DNA of 64,000 nt, from assembly GCF_009873495.1 (NCBI RefSeq), contig NZ_CP046706.1:155531-219530 (forward strand), in the 5' to 3' direction. Under the pieces are notes generated by a model that saw nothing but the letters and a program-made list of their open reading frames with translations, made no database searches and had not been told where the DNA came from. The stretch's first letter is position 1; each line of letters starts with the position of its first letter. The position numbers and the translations under genes were made by a program. The stretch is from Nostoc sp. ATCC 53789. Lineage in GTDB: Bacteria; Cyanobacteriota; Cyanobacteriia; Cyanobacteriales; Nostocaceae. Below are positions 18,160 through 27,271 of the stretch, piece after piece.

Positions 18160-19212
18160 ATGCCCAATCTAGCCACACCGGACTCAACAAACGAAGTAGG
18201 GAAAAAAGTCTCTAGAGTTCCATTGGTAACAATTGCATCAATAATGCTTCTATCAAACTCTGGCGGCGTATTGGCTCAACCCCAACTAGTAGCAAAGCGT
18301 GTCTGCATTAATGAAGTTGGTCGAATTATCAGCTCAGGCGATCGCTATCTAGCAGTCGGAAGTGAGATTTGTCTAGGAGATAAGATTAACCCAGCTAATG
18401 GAAGTACGGTTAAGGCTGTGTGCTATTCGAGTCGCCAGGTTTTAGAATTTCAGCAAGGTGCTGTTTTCGGTGTCTCAGGTATATGTACGCCACAACAGGT
18501 TCAAGCAGAACGACGGCAATGTACACCTCTAAATCGGAATGCCTGTCCGAAGATGAAAGGGCCAAGTGAAGATCAAGATTCACTAAAGCTGATTACTCCC
18601 TACGGAAATATACTTTTAAATACCCGACCGACAATTTCTTGGCATCCTGTTAAGAATGCTACCAGCTATACAGTAGAGATCACTAGTTACGAATTTCACT
18701 GGGAAGCAGAAGTAAAAGATACTATACTGCCCTATCCAAAAAAACGAAAAGAATTGGAGTACAGTGCTGCGTATACAATTACAGTAACTGCAAATAAAGG
18801 TAACTCTCCTATTAATTCTCCTGGAAAGTTAGTAGTCCATGTATTGCCTGAAAGTGATGTTAAACAGGTTTTAGAGGAGGTGGATGTAATTAACAAATTA
18901 GGCTTATCTGCCGACGAAGCTGCTTTTCTCGATCTAGATATTATATATATGTCAAAAGGGTTTTTAAATGAAACAATTAATTCATTAAAAGCAAGAGTGG
19001 CAGCAGGTAGTAAAAATCCGACTCTGTTTAGAGTACTAGGAGATCGTTATTTGGACGCATGGTTACTAGATGAAGCTTTTCGTGAATATAAAATGGCAGA
19101 GTGGTTGGCGAAAAGTAGTGGCAACTCTAATGAATTAGCTCAGGTGCAGTCACGGCTAAAATTGATGAAATCTCAAAGCCAACCACCGATGAGGAGGAAA
19201 CCTGCCCAATAG
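18160..19212 (+). CDS. secreted beta-rich protein with C-terminal TPR-like helices
   Basis: A 350-residue protein. A hydrophobic segment (about 20-40) ending VLAQ is a probable signal peptide. Residues 45-115 resemble a FecR-like beta domain (GSEICLGDKINPANGSTVKAVCYSS), with several cysteines that could form disulfides. Residues 140-230 look like an immunoglobulin/fibronectin-like module (ISWHPVKNATSYTVEI), and 235-340 are helical and TPR-like. It follows the kinase gene closely. Its last 40 bases overlap, in antisense, the end of the CHAT gene. Probably an envelope partner in the kinase/CHAT/adhesin island; function unknown. Confidence 0.65.
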   Translation: MPNLATPDSTNEVGKKVSRVPLVTIASIMLLSNSGGVLAQPQLVAKRVCINEVGRIISSGDRYLAVGSEICLGDKINPANGSTVKAVCYSSRQVLEFQQGAVFGVSGICTPQQVQAERRQCTPLNRNACPKMKGPSEDQDSLKLITPYGNILLNTRPTISWHPVKNATSYTVEITSYEFHWEAEVKDTILPYPKKRKELEYSAAYTITVTANKGNSPINSPGKLVVHVLPESDVKQVLEEVDVINKLGLSADEAAFLDLDIIYMSKGFLNETINSLKARVAAGSKNPTLFRVLGDRYLDAWLLDEAFREYKMAEWLAKSSGNSNELAQVQSRLKLMKSQSQPPMRRKPAQ

Positions 19213-21686
19213 TAAGGGTGGGAGTAATCTGGATTTGATAACAAACTTAATTGTGCAAGACTTAGTGCCTCTGTTTTAGTTTTACCATCTTTCAACTCCT
19301 TGTAAAATTCTTTCATGAGCATAGCGGTAGATTTATCATCTACGCGCCATAAAGTTGCGACAGTACTCCTTGCTCCTCCTTGGGCTGCGATCCCAGCGAT
19401 TCCTAATGCCGAGCGCTTATTTCCCTTAGCTGTCTCACAACCACTCAAAACCAATAACTCAATTGCATCTTCATTGATTTGATTTTTTTGTTTGAGTAAA
19501 CTGTCAAACTCTAATAAGTTGATTGGCTTGTCCCAGCTAAAAAACATTGTCAGTTGAGGAACCGAATTAAATTGAGCATGAGTTGTTAAGTGAATAATCG
19601 GAAAAGTCTCTCTACTTACTTCTTTTATAAAACGCTTATAAGTGAATTCTTCATTGAGTAACGAGAGTGAAGAATTGGTTTGCTCTTTGACGTTTGCTAT
19701 TTCTTCTACCACAGATGGCAGTTCTGTCAGGTATGAAGGAGCATTTGCGGCTTTGAAGCTGGGACTAGATTTAGAGAGTCCAGCAATTAAAGCTCTTAAT
19801 TGTTTTCTAAGTAAAAGTTTGGGCTGCCGAACTTTAGAACCCAAAGTCTCAGCAATGTTGTAGTGCTTCAGTAAATAATCTTTTCCATCATGAAGCAAGC
19901 CCATAGGTAAACTTTGGAAAGATGTATCTAAAGTAAACACTAATGTTCCATCTTGGGGCAAATATTTCTTTATAGGTGCAATAAGCAAATTATAAAGTGC
20001 TTGAGAATAATCAAGAATAACCTGGATTTTAGTATTAGCAAAATTCTGATCCTGTAAAGTTTGTAAAAGATGATCTGCATGAAATTTCACTAACTTTGGA
20101 GCAACAGAGTGGTGGTGAACGGATTTGTCAGGTGACTGAACAACCACCTCTATACTATTGCCTAAATCAATAATGTGAATTACTGAAGGAATGCTATCTA
20201 AATTTTTCAAATCATTCAAAGCCACAAGATTTAGCTTGCCACATTGAAGATAATTTTCCAACTTTGCTATTTGCAGTCTTTCATTAGTCTGAATTATGCG
20301 CTCCAAATTAGGATTATAATCTGTTAGGAGCAATCGCATATAGTCACGATACAAAGGCTCCACTTTTTCTTTGAATGAGAACTGTAAATCTGTATTATTT
20401 GACAAAAGATTGTTGCGAACTTGAGTCACGTTTTCAATTGCGGCACTATAAGCTTGGAGAGCCTCTTTATATTTTCCCTGCTCCTTGTACAAAATTCCTA
20501 ATTCATGCTGCCATTGATAGGCAAGATCCCATGCTTGAACTGATTGAGCCAATCCCAAAGCCTGTTCAAAATATGGTTGTGACCGCTCTAGTTTTAACTT
20601 TCCTAAAGTGCCAAAACTCTCTGACTGTAATCTCTGACTATTAGTGCTTTTAGCCTTTTCTAAAGCAGATTCAGCATATTCAATAGCTAGGGAATGGAAC
20701 TGTTCTCCTGGAATTTTATTTAGACTTTTAGCGAAATTCAGCTTGGCATAAACAGAATAGCTGGTTGGTAGTTGAGAAAAGACTGAATTATTTTCCAACA
20801 GTAAAGCTACAGATGGCTGTATCTGTTGAGTGATCCTAGTACGAAGGGAGGCTAATTTTGTATTACTTGAATTGGTCTCTACTACCAACCACTGCTCAAA
20901 GTCTACCAGTAAGCTCAAGCGGTGTAATTGAGCTTGCAATTTTATTTCCTTTGGAGCATTTGAGGTACTAATCACTTGTTGATAAATATCGAGAGACTCA
21001 AGTACCGGTTGTTGAATGAAAGTGACAAATTGTTTCTGGGAAATGGGTTCTTCTATTTCAGAATATTGATTCCGTGCTTGTTTGTAAATATCCTGTTTAG
21101 TAATACCTAATGAAAGCAGAATGCCACTAGTATCAATAGAAGGGATAAACTTAGCAGCAGATAATATTTCTGACAAAACTTTTTTTGATTCATCAAGCTT
21201 GCCTAACCGACGCAAGACTTCTCCTAAGTTGTGCAATCCGAGCAAATTTAGGGGTGAAGTAGTTTGCTTATTGATGACTGCCGTCAGCAGTTTTTCCATA
21301 TATTCAGTAGGTTGCTGTGGCGTATTGGCGCAAAGAGAAGTATTTGCATTTAACTTCAAAGCTGACAAAAGCGTATTACATGCACGAGGATACAAACCTA
21401 AAGTTTGCAGAGCAATATTTTCATTGATTAAGCTTTTGGTAAGTAACTTTTGATCGTTTAGTTGACGGTAAATTATTGTGGCTTTTTGCCAAGTTTCAAG
21501 GGCTGATGCTGCCTGACCTTGATTCAATTGATCGTAACCTTTTTGAGTCAACAATTGTGCCTGCTTTTGTTGTTGTGTTGCTTTATTTACCTCCTGAGCT
21601 AATATAAAGGATGGTTGGGTAATAACTATGAATAAGCCGAGAATGACTAACAATAAATACTTGAACCAATACCGATATTTAAGCAT
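19173..21686 (-). CDS. secreted CHAT-domain protein with TPR-like repeats
   Basis: The ATG at 21686 is preferred over the in-frame ATG at 21734: it has a GGAG ribosome-binding site and places a signal peptide (MLKYRYWFKYLLLVI... ending ILAQ) at the N-terminus, giving 837 residues. The middle (about 35-480) is helical and TPR-like. The C-terminal 250 residues are a CHAT caspase-like protease domain. The catalytic pair is visible: His in IHLTTHAQF (about residue 703) and Cys in LVLSGCETAKG (about 750), followed by the conserved ending YYWAGFLLIGGW. It lies 38 bases after the hemagglutinin-like gene, so they are likely co-transcribed. Confidence 0.87.
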   Translation of the reverse strand: MLKYRYWFKYLLLVILGLFIVITQPSFILAQEVNKATQQQKQAQLLTQKGYDQLNQGQAASALETWQKATIIYRQLNDQKLLTKSLINENIALQTLGLYPRACNTLLSALKLNANTSLCANTPQQPTEYMEKLLTAVINKQTTSPLNLLGLHNLGEVLRRLGKLDESKKVLSEILSAAKFIPSIDTSGILLSLGITKQDIYKQARNQYSEIEEPISQKQFVTFIQQPVLESLDIYQQVISTSNAPKEIKLQAQLHRLSLLVDFEQWLVVETNSSNTKLASLRTRITQQIQPSVALLLENNSVFSQLPTSYSVYAKLNFAKSLNKIPGEQFHSLAIEYAESALEKAKSTNSQRLQSESFGTLGKLKLERSQPYFEQALGLAQSVQAWDLAYQWQHELGILYKEQGKYKEALQAYSAAIENVTQVRNNLLSNNTDLQFSFKEKVEPLYRDYMRLLLTDYNPNLERIIQTNERLQIAKLENYLQCGKLNLVALNDLKNLDSIPSVIHIIDLGNSIEVVVQSPDKSVHHHSVAPKLVKFHADHLLQTLQDQNFANTKIQVILDYSQALYNLLIAPIKKYLPQDGTLVFTLDTSFQSLPMGLLHDGKDYLLKHYNIAETLGSKVRQPKLLLRKQLRALIAGLSKSSPSFKAANAPSYLTELPSVVEEIANVKEQTNSSLSLLNEEFTYKRFIKEVSRETFPIIHLTTHAQFNSVPQLTMFFSWDKPINLLEFDSLLKQKNQINEDAIELLVLSGCETAKGNKRSALGIAGIAAQGGARSTVATLWRVDDKSTAMLMKEFYKELKDGKTKTEALSLAQLSLLSNPDYSHPYYWAGFLLIGGWL

Positions 21687-21724
21687 TTTCGCTCCATTAC
21701 CAGTCTTGCTTATACAAAAAACTT

Positions 21725-24172
21725 TTAACGACACGCCAAGGCAGATAATGAGCTATTAGGGGTTGCTGTATTGTTTTGTGCAGTTAAGACGACATTCCCA
21801 TCAAGATTTATTATCCAACCCTGAGCTTCTATTATCTGTATAGGTTCTTCAGTTTGTGATGCCTTCGATGCCTCTAAGTTATTATTATTGTGGATTGAAA
21901 CAGAGTTATTTTGCTGTTCATAATTCATATATGGCATATCATCAGAATTAGCTGGCAGTCCACCGGTGCCAACATTCACAAATTTACTGATTGGTATATC
22001 TGAATTTTTTTGACAAACTGATGCTATTTGAGGAGCTACTGGAATCGATTCTGATTTGAGTTTAGTAGGATAAATTTCACCACCAGTATTGTTAATGCTA
22101 ACAGTGCCGTTAATTCCGTATTTAGAACTTGCAGAAATTTGACTGTCACGAGCAATAAAAAGTCCTCTAGTATTAATTAGTACATTTCCTCCATACCCAT
22201 AGAAAGCATTGGCAGCAATACTGCTCTTCCCCCAAGCACTTAATATATCTGCATTGATGTTTATATTACCGCCATTGCCTCTACTACCTGCGGTCGTCGT
22301 TACAACACTGTAATTACTTAGCTGCAAATACCGTGTATTCACGAAAATATTACCGCCTTCGCCGTTAGCAGTAGTTGCTGTAATGGCACTTTGTTTGTTT
22401 AAAGAAACAGAAACAGCATTGATTCTGAGTGTTCCAGCATCGTTAGAACCGTCATTTCTCACGTTAACTTCAGCACCGTCTGTAACACTCAACTGACCAG
22501 TATTAATCGTCACGTTTCCAGATTTTCCAGAAGGCACTGAAGGGAGTCTGTATAACTTTTGCAAGATTGGAGAGACGATATTAGCACTGGAGATCACCAA
22601 ACTAGGCTCTCCAAAACCAAGTATCTTACCACTTACCTCTACAGATTTAAAGGCGTTAATCGTAACACTACCGCCCTCCCCACTTGCTAAAGTAGAAGCG
22701 TCAACCCTCCCGCCATCTTGAACCATCAACTTTGATGTACTGATTGTTAGGCTGCCAGCTTTGCCAGCATTGAGCGATATGGAAGATAAAATACTTGGCT
22801 GAAAGGTTATTGGTGAAGCTCCTATTATTTCTATAGAGTCAGTTGCACTTACAGTGACATCTCCTCCTCTACCAGTTCCAAAGGTTGAAGAGGACAAGTT
22901 ACCTCCATCCGTGGCAACGAATTGTCCTGTTGACACTGTAATATTGTTTGCGTTTCCAGAATTGAAAGTTGCAGTGCTGATAGTACTAAAAACAGCAGGG
23001 TCAAAAGGCGAAACCCCAAGCAATTGTATAGAATCAGAGGCATTCACATTTATATTGCCACTTGTTGCAGCACCAAAGGTTAAATTATTTATTTGTCCTC
23101 CATTTTTAATAATTACCTGTTTGGTTGAAATTGCAATGTCTCCAGCTTTGCCAAATCCCAAAGTTTCGCTCCGCAAACCACCAGCTGTCCTAGCAATTGG
23201 ATCGCTACCACTCACTGACAAAGACTCCGAAGCATTCACGTTTAGTGTGCCTCCTGGTAGTGTTCCTTGATTTTGATTTAAGATTACTGAGCCATCTGTA
23301 AGCGTAACTCTGCGTCCCTCTATCTGTATAGATCCACTGCCAATGCCACTAGTATTAACTAAAGCGCGTTTTGAGAGGTTAATATCTTGGAAATAAGGTA
23401 CATTTTCATAGCCCAGTTTCCAACCAGAGGTCGTAGGATTAATACTGACTGAACCATTGCTGAGGCTACCCAATTCAATTCGCCCTCCCCTAGCCGTTAT
23501 CACACCTCCCTCTAAAATTACATCACCACCAACAATTGCTACAGTTCTTTCTGGTTGCACTTGTAAATTTGCGGCGCTACTACTTGTGATTAGAGGAGAA
23601 AAAGGAGGGCCAATTAGATTGTGACCTGTACCTTGGATGCGAATTGTACCGGGGTTGCTATCAATTTGCAGTCCTATAGGCACACTTACTGTCAGTAAAG
23701 GATTAGGTTGGGGATTGTTTGTACTAAATTTAGTATCATCAGCAAAATTAATTTGATTTGCAGTAGTAGCTAGAAATGAACCACCAATATTTAGTTTGGC
23801 ATTATTACCAAAAATAATGCCATTGGGATTGAGCAGAAACAAATTAGCCGTGCCATTGGCTTTGAGAATGCCATCGATATTAGAAATAGACTTCCCAGTA
23901 ATACGAGTAATAATGTTTTGGATATTTATATCGTTGTTAAAGTAAGCTTCATTTCCAGTAAGCACGGAAAATTGTTCAAAACTGTGGAACAAGTTGCTCC
24001 CTTTTATAGTGCCACCTTCTATGCGGTTAGTATTACCTTCATGTTCAACATTGGAATTAATAGGTAGTGTTTTATCTGGTATAATCTGTGCGCTAACTGG
24101 CACTGACATGAGTAGTAAATAAGATATAACGCCGCTTTTAAAACCCGATAACGGAACAGTATATAGTTTCAA
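21725..24172 (-). CDS. filamentous-hemagglutinin-type (TPS domain) secreted protein
   Basis: An 815-residue protein. A signal peptide (about 1-29, ending VSAQ) is followed by a two-partner-secretion domain (about 30-260) with the hallmark NPNGIIFG motif and INGILKANG-like strands. Residues about 260-740 are repetitive, with recurring GNITV/GGNINI strands typical of a right-handed beta-helix. The C-terminus holds a short cysteine-containing end. Such proteins are exported through a dedicated outer-membrane TpsB pore. No TpsB gene is seen in this window, so export would need one elsewhere. The gene forms a likely operon with the CHAT gene. Confidence 0.85.
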   Translation of the reverse strand: MKLYTVPLSGFKSGVISYLLLMSVPVSAQIIPDKTLPINSNVEHEGNTNRIEGGTIKGSNLFHSFEQFSVLTGNEAYFNNDINIQNIITRITGKSISNIDGILKANGTANLFLLNPNGIIFGNNAKLNIGGSFLATTANQINFADDTKFSTNNPQPNPLLTVSVPIGLQIDSNPGTIRIQGTGHNLIGPPFSPLITSSSAANLQVQPERTVAIVGGDVILEGGVITARGGRIELGSLSNGSVSINPTTSGWKLGYENVPYFQDINLSKRALVNTSGIGSGSIQIEGRRVTLTDGSVILNQNQGTLPGGTLNVNASESLSVSGSDPIARTAGGLRSETLGFGKAGDIAISTKQVIIKNGGQINNLTFGAATSGNINVNASDSIQLLGVSPFDPAVFSTISTATFNSGNANNITVSTGQFVATDGGNLSSSTFGTGRGGDVTVSATDSIEIIGASPITFQPSILSSISLNAGKAGSLTISTSKLMVQDGGRVDASTLASGEGGSVTINAFKSVEVSGKILGFGEPSLVISSANIVSPILQKLYRLPSVPSGKSGNVTINTGQLSVTDGAEVNVRNDGSNDAGTLRINAVSVSLNKQSAITATTANGEGGNIFVNTRYLQLSNYSVVTTTAGSRGNGGNININADILSAWGKSSIAANAFYGYGGNVLINTRGLFIARDSQISASSKYGINGTVSINNTGGEIYPTKLKSESIPVAPQIASVCQKNSDIPISKFVNVGTGGLPANSDDMPYMNYEQQNNSVSIHNNNNLEASKASQTEEPIQIIEAQGWIINLDGNVVLTAQNNTATPNSSLSALACR

Positions 24173-24322
24173 AAGACCTCTTTTATATTAAAAATAAGGT
24201 TTGGATACTTGTAGGTTAAAACTTGTAAACTCAGCCAGTTTATCTAAATGGCGCACAAGAGTATAGCAGTATTGTGCAACTTAAATATTCCTAATTGAAA
24301 GAGTACAATACAGCGATAAAGG

Positions 24323-24427
24323 TTACAGCACTTCCGGCAGCTATGAGGTACATTCTCAAATCTGAAAGCTTTGATAGGAGAGGGCAAGGAGAAAAACTGT
24401 ATTGCATAATAGCAGGAAGCGCTGTAA
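24323..24427. mobile_element. 105-bp MITE-like inverted repeat
   Basis: TTACAGCACTTCC (from 24323) and the inverse of GGAAGCGCTGTAA (to 24427) match with one mismatch, and pairing continues imperfectly inward (GGCAGCTATGAGGTACA against the inverse of TATTGCATAATAGCA). The element is short, non-coding and of the palindromic type repeated in Nostocales genomes. It lies between the divergently read hemagglutinin-like gene start and the GNAT gene end. Confidence 0.65.
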
Positions 24428-24440
24428 TGTTAATAAGCGC

Positions 24441-24908
24441 TCAGTTGGGATATTCATACTTCATAAACAGCACAAAAGCTTTCGTTAACCTCTTTCGTAA
24501 TTGGGATAGTCCAAACTTTGGCTTGAGGGATGGTGGTAAATCTTTAAAATTAACGGATACAAAGCCTCTTTTAATGTAAAAATTCACCAATTGATATTTT
24601 AAGCATTTTAAATAAAGCGGTTGACTAGCTTGAGTAATTAAATGCTGTATCAAAACAGTCCCTAAACCACGGTTTCGCCAAGTCGGTGCAACAAATAAAC
24701 TGCCTAGCTCTTGTGCTAAGTGAAAGTTTCGGATCTGCCCGAAGGCTACTAAATGTCCATCACATTCAATGACCCAAAATTGCTGCCATCTTAATTGACT
24801 GGGGTCTAGCCTTGCTCTAAACACAAAAAATACTATTAACCACATATCAAAAGGCTTGGCCTTACGAAGAACATACTCAGGTGGCAACGAAAAATTACAC
24901 TGTATCAT
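24441..24908 (-). CDS. GNAT-family N-acetyltransferase
   Basis: A 155-residue protein with the GNAT core: a strand in the middle (LVAFGQIRNF), ELGSLFVAPTWRNRGLGTVLIQHLI holding the acetyl-CoA pyrophosphate loop (RNRGLG at about 78-83), and a C-terminal NFYIKRGFV segment. Substrate unknown. The N-terminus is a little short for the family, and the C-terminus ends with a basic extension. Its stop lies 14 bases from a MITE-like element. Confidence 0.8.
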   Translation of the reverse strand: MIQCNFSLPPEYVLRKAKPFDMWLIVFFVFRARLDPSQLRWQQFWVIECDGHLVAFGQIRNFHLAQELGSLFVAPTWRNRGLGTVLIQHLITQASQPLYLKCLKYQLVNFYIKRGFVSVNFKDLPPSLKPKFGLSQLRKRLTKAFVLFMKYEYPN

Positions 24909-25644
24909 TTATCAAACCATAATTGGACAATCGCAATGTACCTTGAATGGTTGAGTTTTTACCAAAATTATGGATTTTGTCAACTTTTTGTGAGTGCTTT
25001 AGATGCACCGACACTGCAAAAGAGCTACTTTTGTTTGATCCTTGAGCGCACCAATATTTCATTACTAAATTACTTTGATATTTTTAAGCACAACCAGCTT
25101 ACCAACTAAGTCTGCATGGCGCTTGTTAAGTATTCAAGCGTTAGTATAGGTGTTGAAGTTAGCAAAATCCGGTATCTGTAGGTTGCAATCGCGGATACTG
25201 CCTTTGCTTGTAAGCTTTAGTTTGGCAATGTTTGGAATGCCAGGAATGTATTTTTTGTAACTCATAGAAATTAGGGAAACTCAGCTAAATCACGAACACA
25301 CAGGAAACACAACAGACAATTGTTCTTCATTGAAAGCAGTTGCTTGTACTATTATTGACAGCGTTGTTAACTACTGACAAAAATAGTTATTTGCGACAAA
25401 ACCTTCTTTTGTCAGAATTGCTAATTTCGGACTACCTTAGCAAGGGAAAATCATGATTTTCATCTTGAACTTAAGCTGCCAACATTTATTAGCTTGATAT
25501 TAGATGTTTAATATCTTAGGAAATTTTGATAAACAGGAAAGCTTATGACTGTCAGTTGCGAGAACGGTAAATTTTTAAACATATTTGCTCAACTTTCTCA
25601 ACCACCAAATACTTTGCCTTCAGCTTAAAAAGCAAATATACTTC
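24909..25644. other. long AT-rich spacer with two possible tiny ORFs
   Basis: No standard gene is seen in 736 bases. Two small frames are noted. One, on the minus strand at 25134-25265 (43 residues, beginning MSYKKYIPGIPNIAKLKL), lacks a ribosome-binding site. The other, on the plus strand at 25545-25628 (27 residues, beginning MTVSCENGKFLNIF), has AGGAAAG five bases before its ATG. Neither is recognised. Confidence 0.35.
25545..25628 (+). CDS. 27-residue small ORF with good ribosome-binding site
   Basis: AGGAAAG lies five bases before the ATG. The product has one cysteine and a Q/P-rich end, with no recognised family. It may be a leader peptide or a chance ORF. Confidence 0.2.
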   Translation: MTVSCENGKFLNIFAQLSQPPNTLPSA

Positions 25645-26160
25645 TTATTCGCTTTGGATATAACGAAAGTTCATATCCCCCTTGTAGCCAGAAGCTTTCG
25701 CAAGATCCTTAAAGTTTTGCACGCCGGTATACTGATGTCCATTGATAACCCAAGTTGGTACACCTGGGACTTTCGCCGCATTGCACAAGTCTGGGTGGGG
25801 ATTGATACCTCTCTTATCGCACTCAACTTTAATACTGTCGTTGATTATTTGGTAGGCTTGCTTCCCAAAGATTAACTTTTGTTCGTGACAGTGAGGACAC
25901 CACCAAGAAACATATTCTTTTGCCCCGATATACACCAAATGCTTCGCCAAGGCTAGTTCTGCCTTCCCTGAAGTGGTAGTGATTTCCCAACCGACTCCGG
26001 TCTGAGGTCGTTCTTTGGGCAGGAAGAAAATAATCGATGGGGACTTTTGGTTGTCTGTTTGTTGAGCAATATCTGTCAGTAGTGCAGAGCCAGAACTCGT
26101 ACCAACACAAATAATGGAGAGCGTTAACAGTGCAAATAAAAAAGGGTGTTTGATAGCCAT
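25645..26160 (-). CDS. exported thioredoxin-fold protein (VKOR-partner/DsbA-like)
   Basis: The ATG at 26160 is preferred over the one at 26202 because it puts a signal/anchor segment (MAIKHPFLFALLTLSIICVG) at the N-terminus; the product is 171 residues. The redox motif is WWCPHC (cysteines at about 88 and 91) followed by HEQKLIFG, as in the thioredoxin domain fused to or paired with cyanobacterial VKOR enzymes. Two further cysteines (ECDKRGINPHPDLC) and a cis-proline loop (VPGVPTWVI) follow. Likely role: oxidising disulfides in exported proteins. No VKOR gene lies nearby. Confidence 0.78.
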   Translation of the reverse strand: MAIKHPFLFALLTLSIICVGTSSGSALLTDIAQQTDNQKSPSIIFFLPKERPQTGVGWEITTTSGKAELALAKHLVYIGAKEYVSWWCPHCHEQKLIFGKQAYQIINDSIKVECDKRGINPHPDLCNAAKVPGVPTWVINGHQYTGVQNFKDLAKASGYKGDMNFRYIQSE

Positions 26161-26256
26161 ATTAAATATATACTTTGATTGAATAGTTGTCGAAGCTAAC
26201 AATTGTATGTTTAAGATTGTAGTATTTTGTATAACTGATAATACGAAGCCAAGATA

Positions 26257-27114
26257 TTATTCTTCATCTTCATCTTCATCTTCGTCATAATCGAAATTAT
26301 CATCACCATGTTCTTCATACCACTTTCTTTCTTCCTCCAAAGCGATTTCTCTCTCGATGATTTTTCTTTCTAGAATTTCACTTTCTAGAATTTCACTTTC
26401 AAGCTTTTCTCTTTCAAATCTTTCTCTTTCTATTCTTTCTCTTCTCTGCCTTTCTTTCTCTTCTCTTTCTCTCTCAAGTTGAATTAATCGCTGCTCCACT
26501 CTCTCACAGTAAAAATCCAAGGCTTTACCAGTGGCTGCTCCGGTAATTGCACCACCAGCCAAAAATATTATTACAGTTTTCCAGCCTTGAATGGGATTAC
26601 CGCTCCACTCCAAACTACCCTCATTGAGCCACACTAGTAGGAAGTAAACGAGAATTCCAATAACAGTATTGATCGGTGCAAAAACTCTCGGTGTCATCTG
26701 GGTTTGACGAAGTATCAGCCATTGCGCCAGGGTGAGAATCACACCAAAGATTGCCGCAGCAATTCCTGAGAGAATCAGATTACCTGGGAAACTAAACGGA
26801 TCTACTGTAAATCTAATGATTAGCGTGATAATAATCGGGGCAGAGAGCAAAAAGCTCAGAAGTAAGCTAGCGCTAATCGCAAGAAACCAGTAGCGACCGA
26901 GATAACCCAGGCGAAATTCTAACAACGACTCTTGTACTCCAAACAAAGTCATCCAAAATGCAATACTCGCGGTCAAATAATCAAGCATTAGCCGTTGTTT
27001 TACCCGTGTGTTGAAGAGGGTATTTTCTAGAATACGCCCAAACAGTATTTTGTTGTTGTGGTGGCTCTGGTGTGGTGTTTTTTTTTTTGATAATTGCTCT
27101 ATGAGATTTTTCAA
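26257..27114 (-). CDS. four-TM membrane protein with charged coiled-coil tail
   Basis: A 285-residue protein. Four hydrophobic segments lie at about 45-62, 75-102, 112-133 and 143-165, with a short glycine/alanine-rich fifth (about 180-197). The tail from about 205 is dominated by Arg/Glu repeats (REREEKERQRRERIERERFEREK), surely a long helix or coiled coil, and ends in an acidic run of about 15 Asp/Glu. The tail is encoded by near-tandem CTTTCTTTCT-type DNA, so it may vary in length between strains. Function not recognised. Confidence 0.6.
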   Translation of the reverse strand: MKNLIEQLSKKKTPHQSHHNNKILFGRILENTLFNTRVKQRLMLDYLTASIAFWMTLFGVQESLLEFRLGYLGRYWFLAISASLLLSFLLSAPIIITLIIRFTVDPFSFPGNLILSGIAAAIFGVILTLAQWLILRQTQMTPRVFAPINTVIGILVYFLLVWLNEGSLEWSGNPIQGWKTVIIFLAGGAITGAATGKALDFYCERVEQRLIQLEREREEKERQRRERIERERFEREKLESEILESEILERKIIEREIALEEERKWYEEHGDDNFDYDEDEDEDEE

Positions 27115-27271
27115 TGAGTTTTATATTTGGTAGTGCTTTAAGGCTGCAAAATATAAAAAGCAACGAAAAACCCCATCCTTCATACAGGTTGGGGGGATAG
27201 ATAAAAAACATATATTCCATGATGACACAATTCAATATTTGTTCGACTGCTGTCAGCCTAGAGGTGGGGCA

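Noticed and set aside
24295..24579. A 94-residue plus-strand protein
   Set aside because: It consists of the MITE-like repeat plus the antisense of the GNAT C-terminus.
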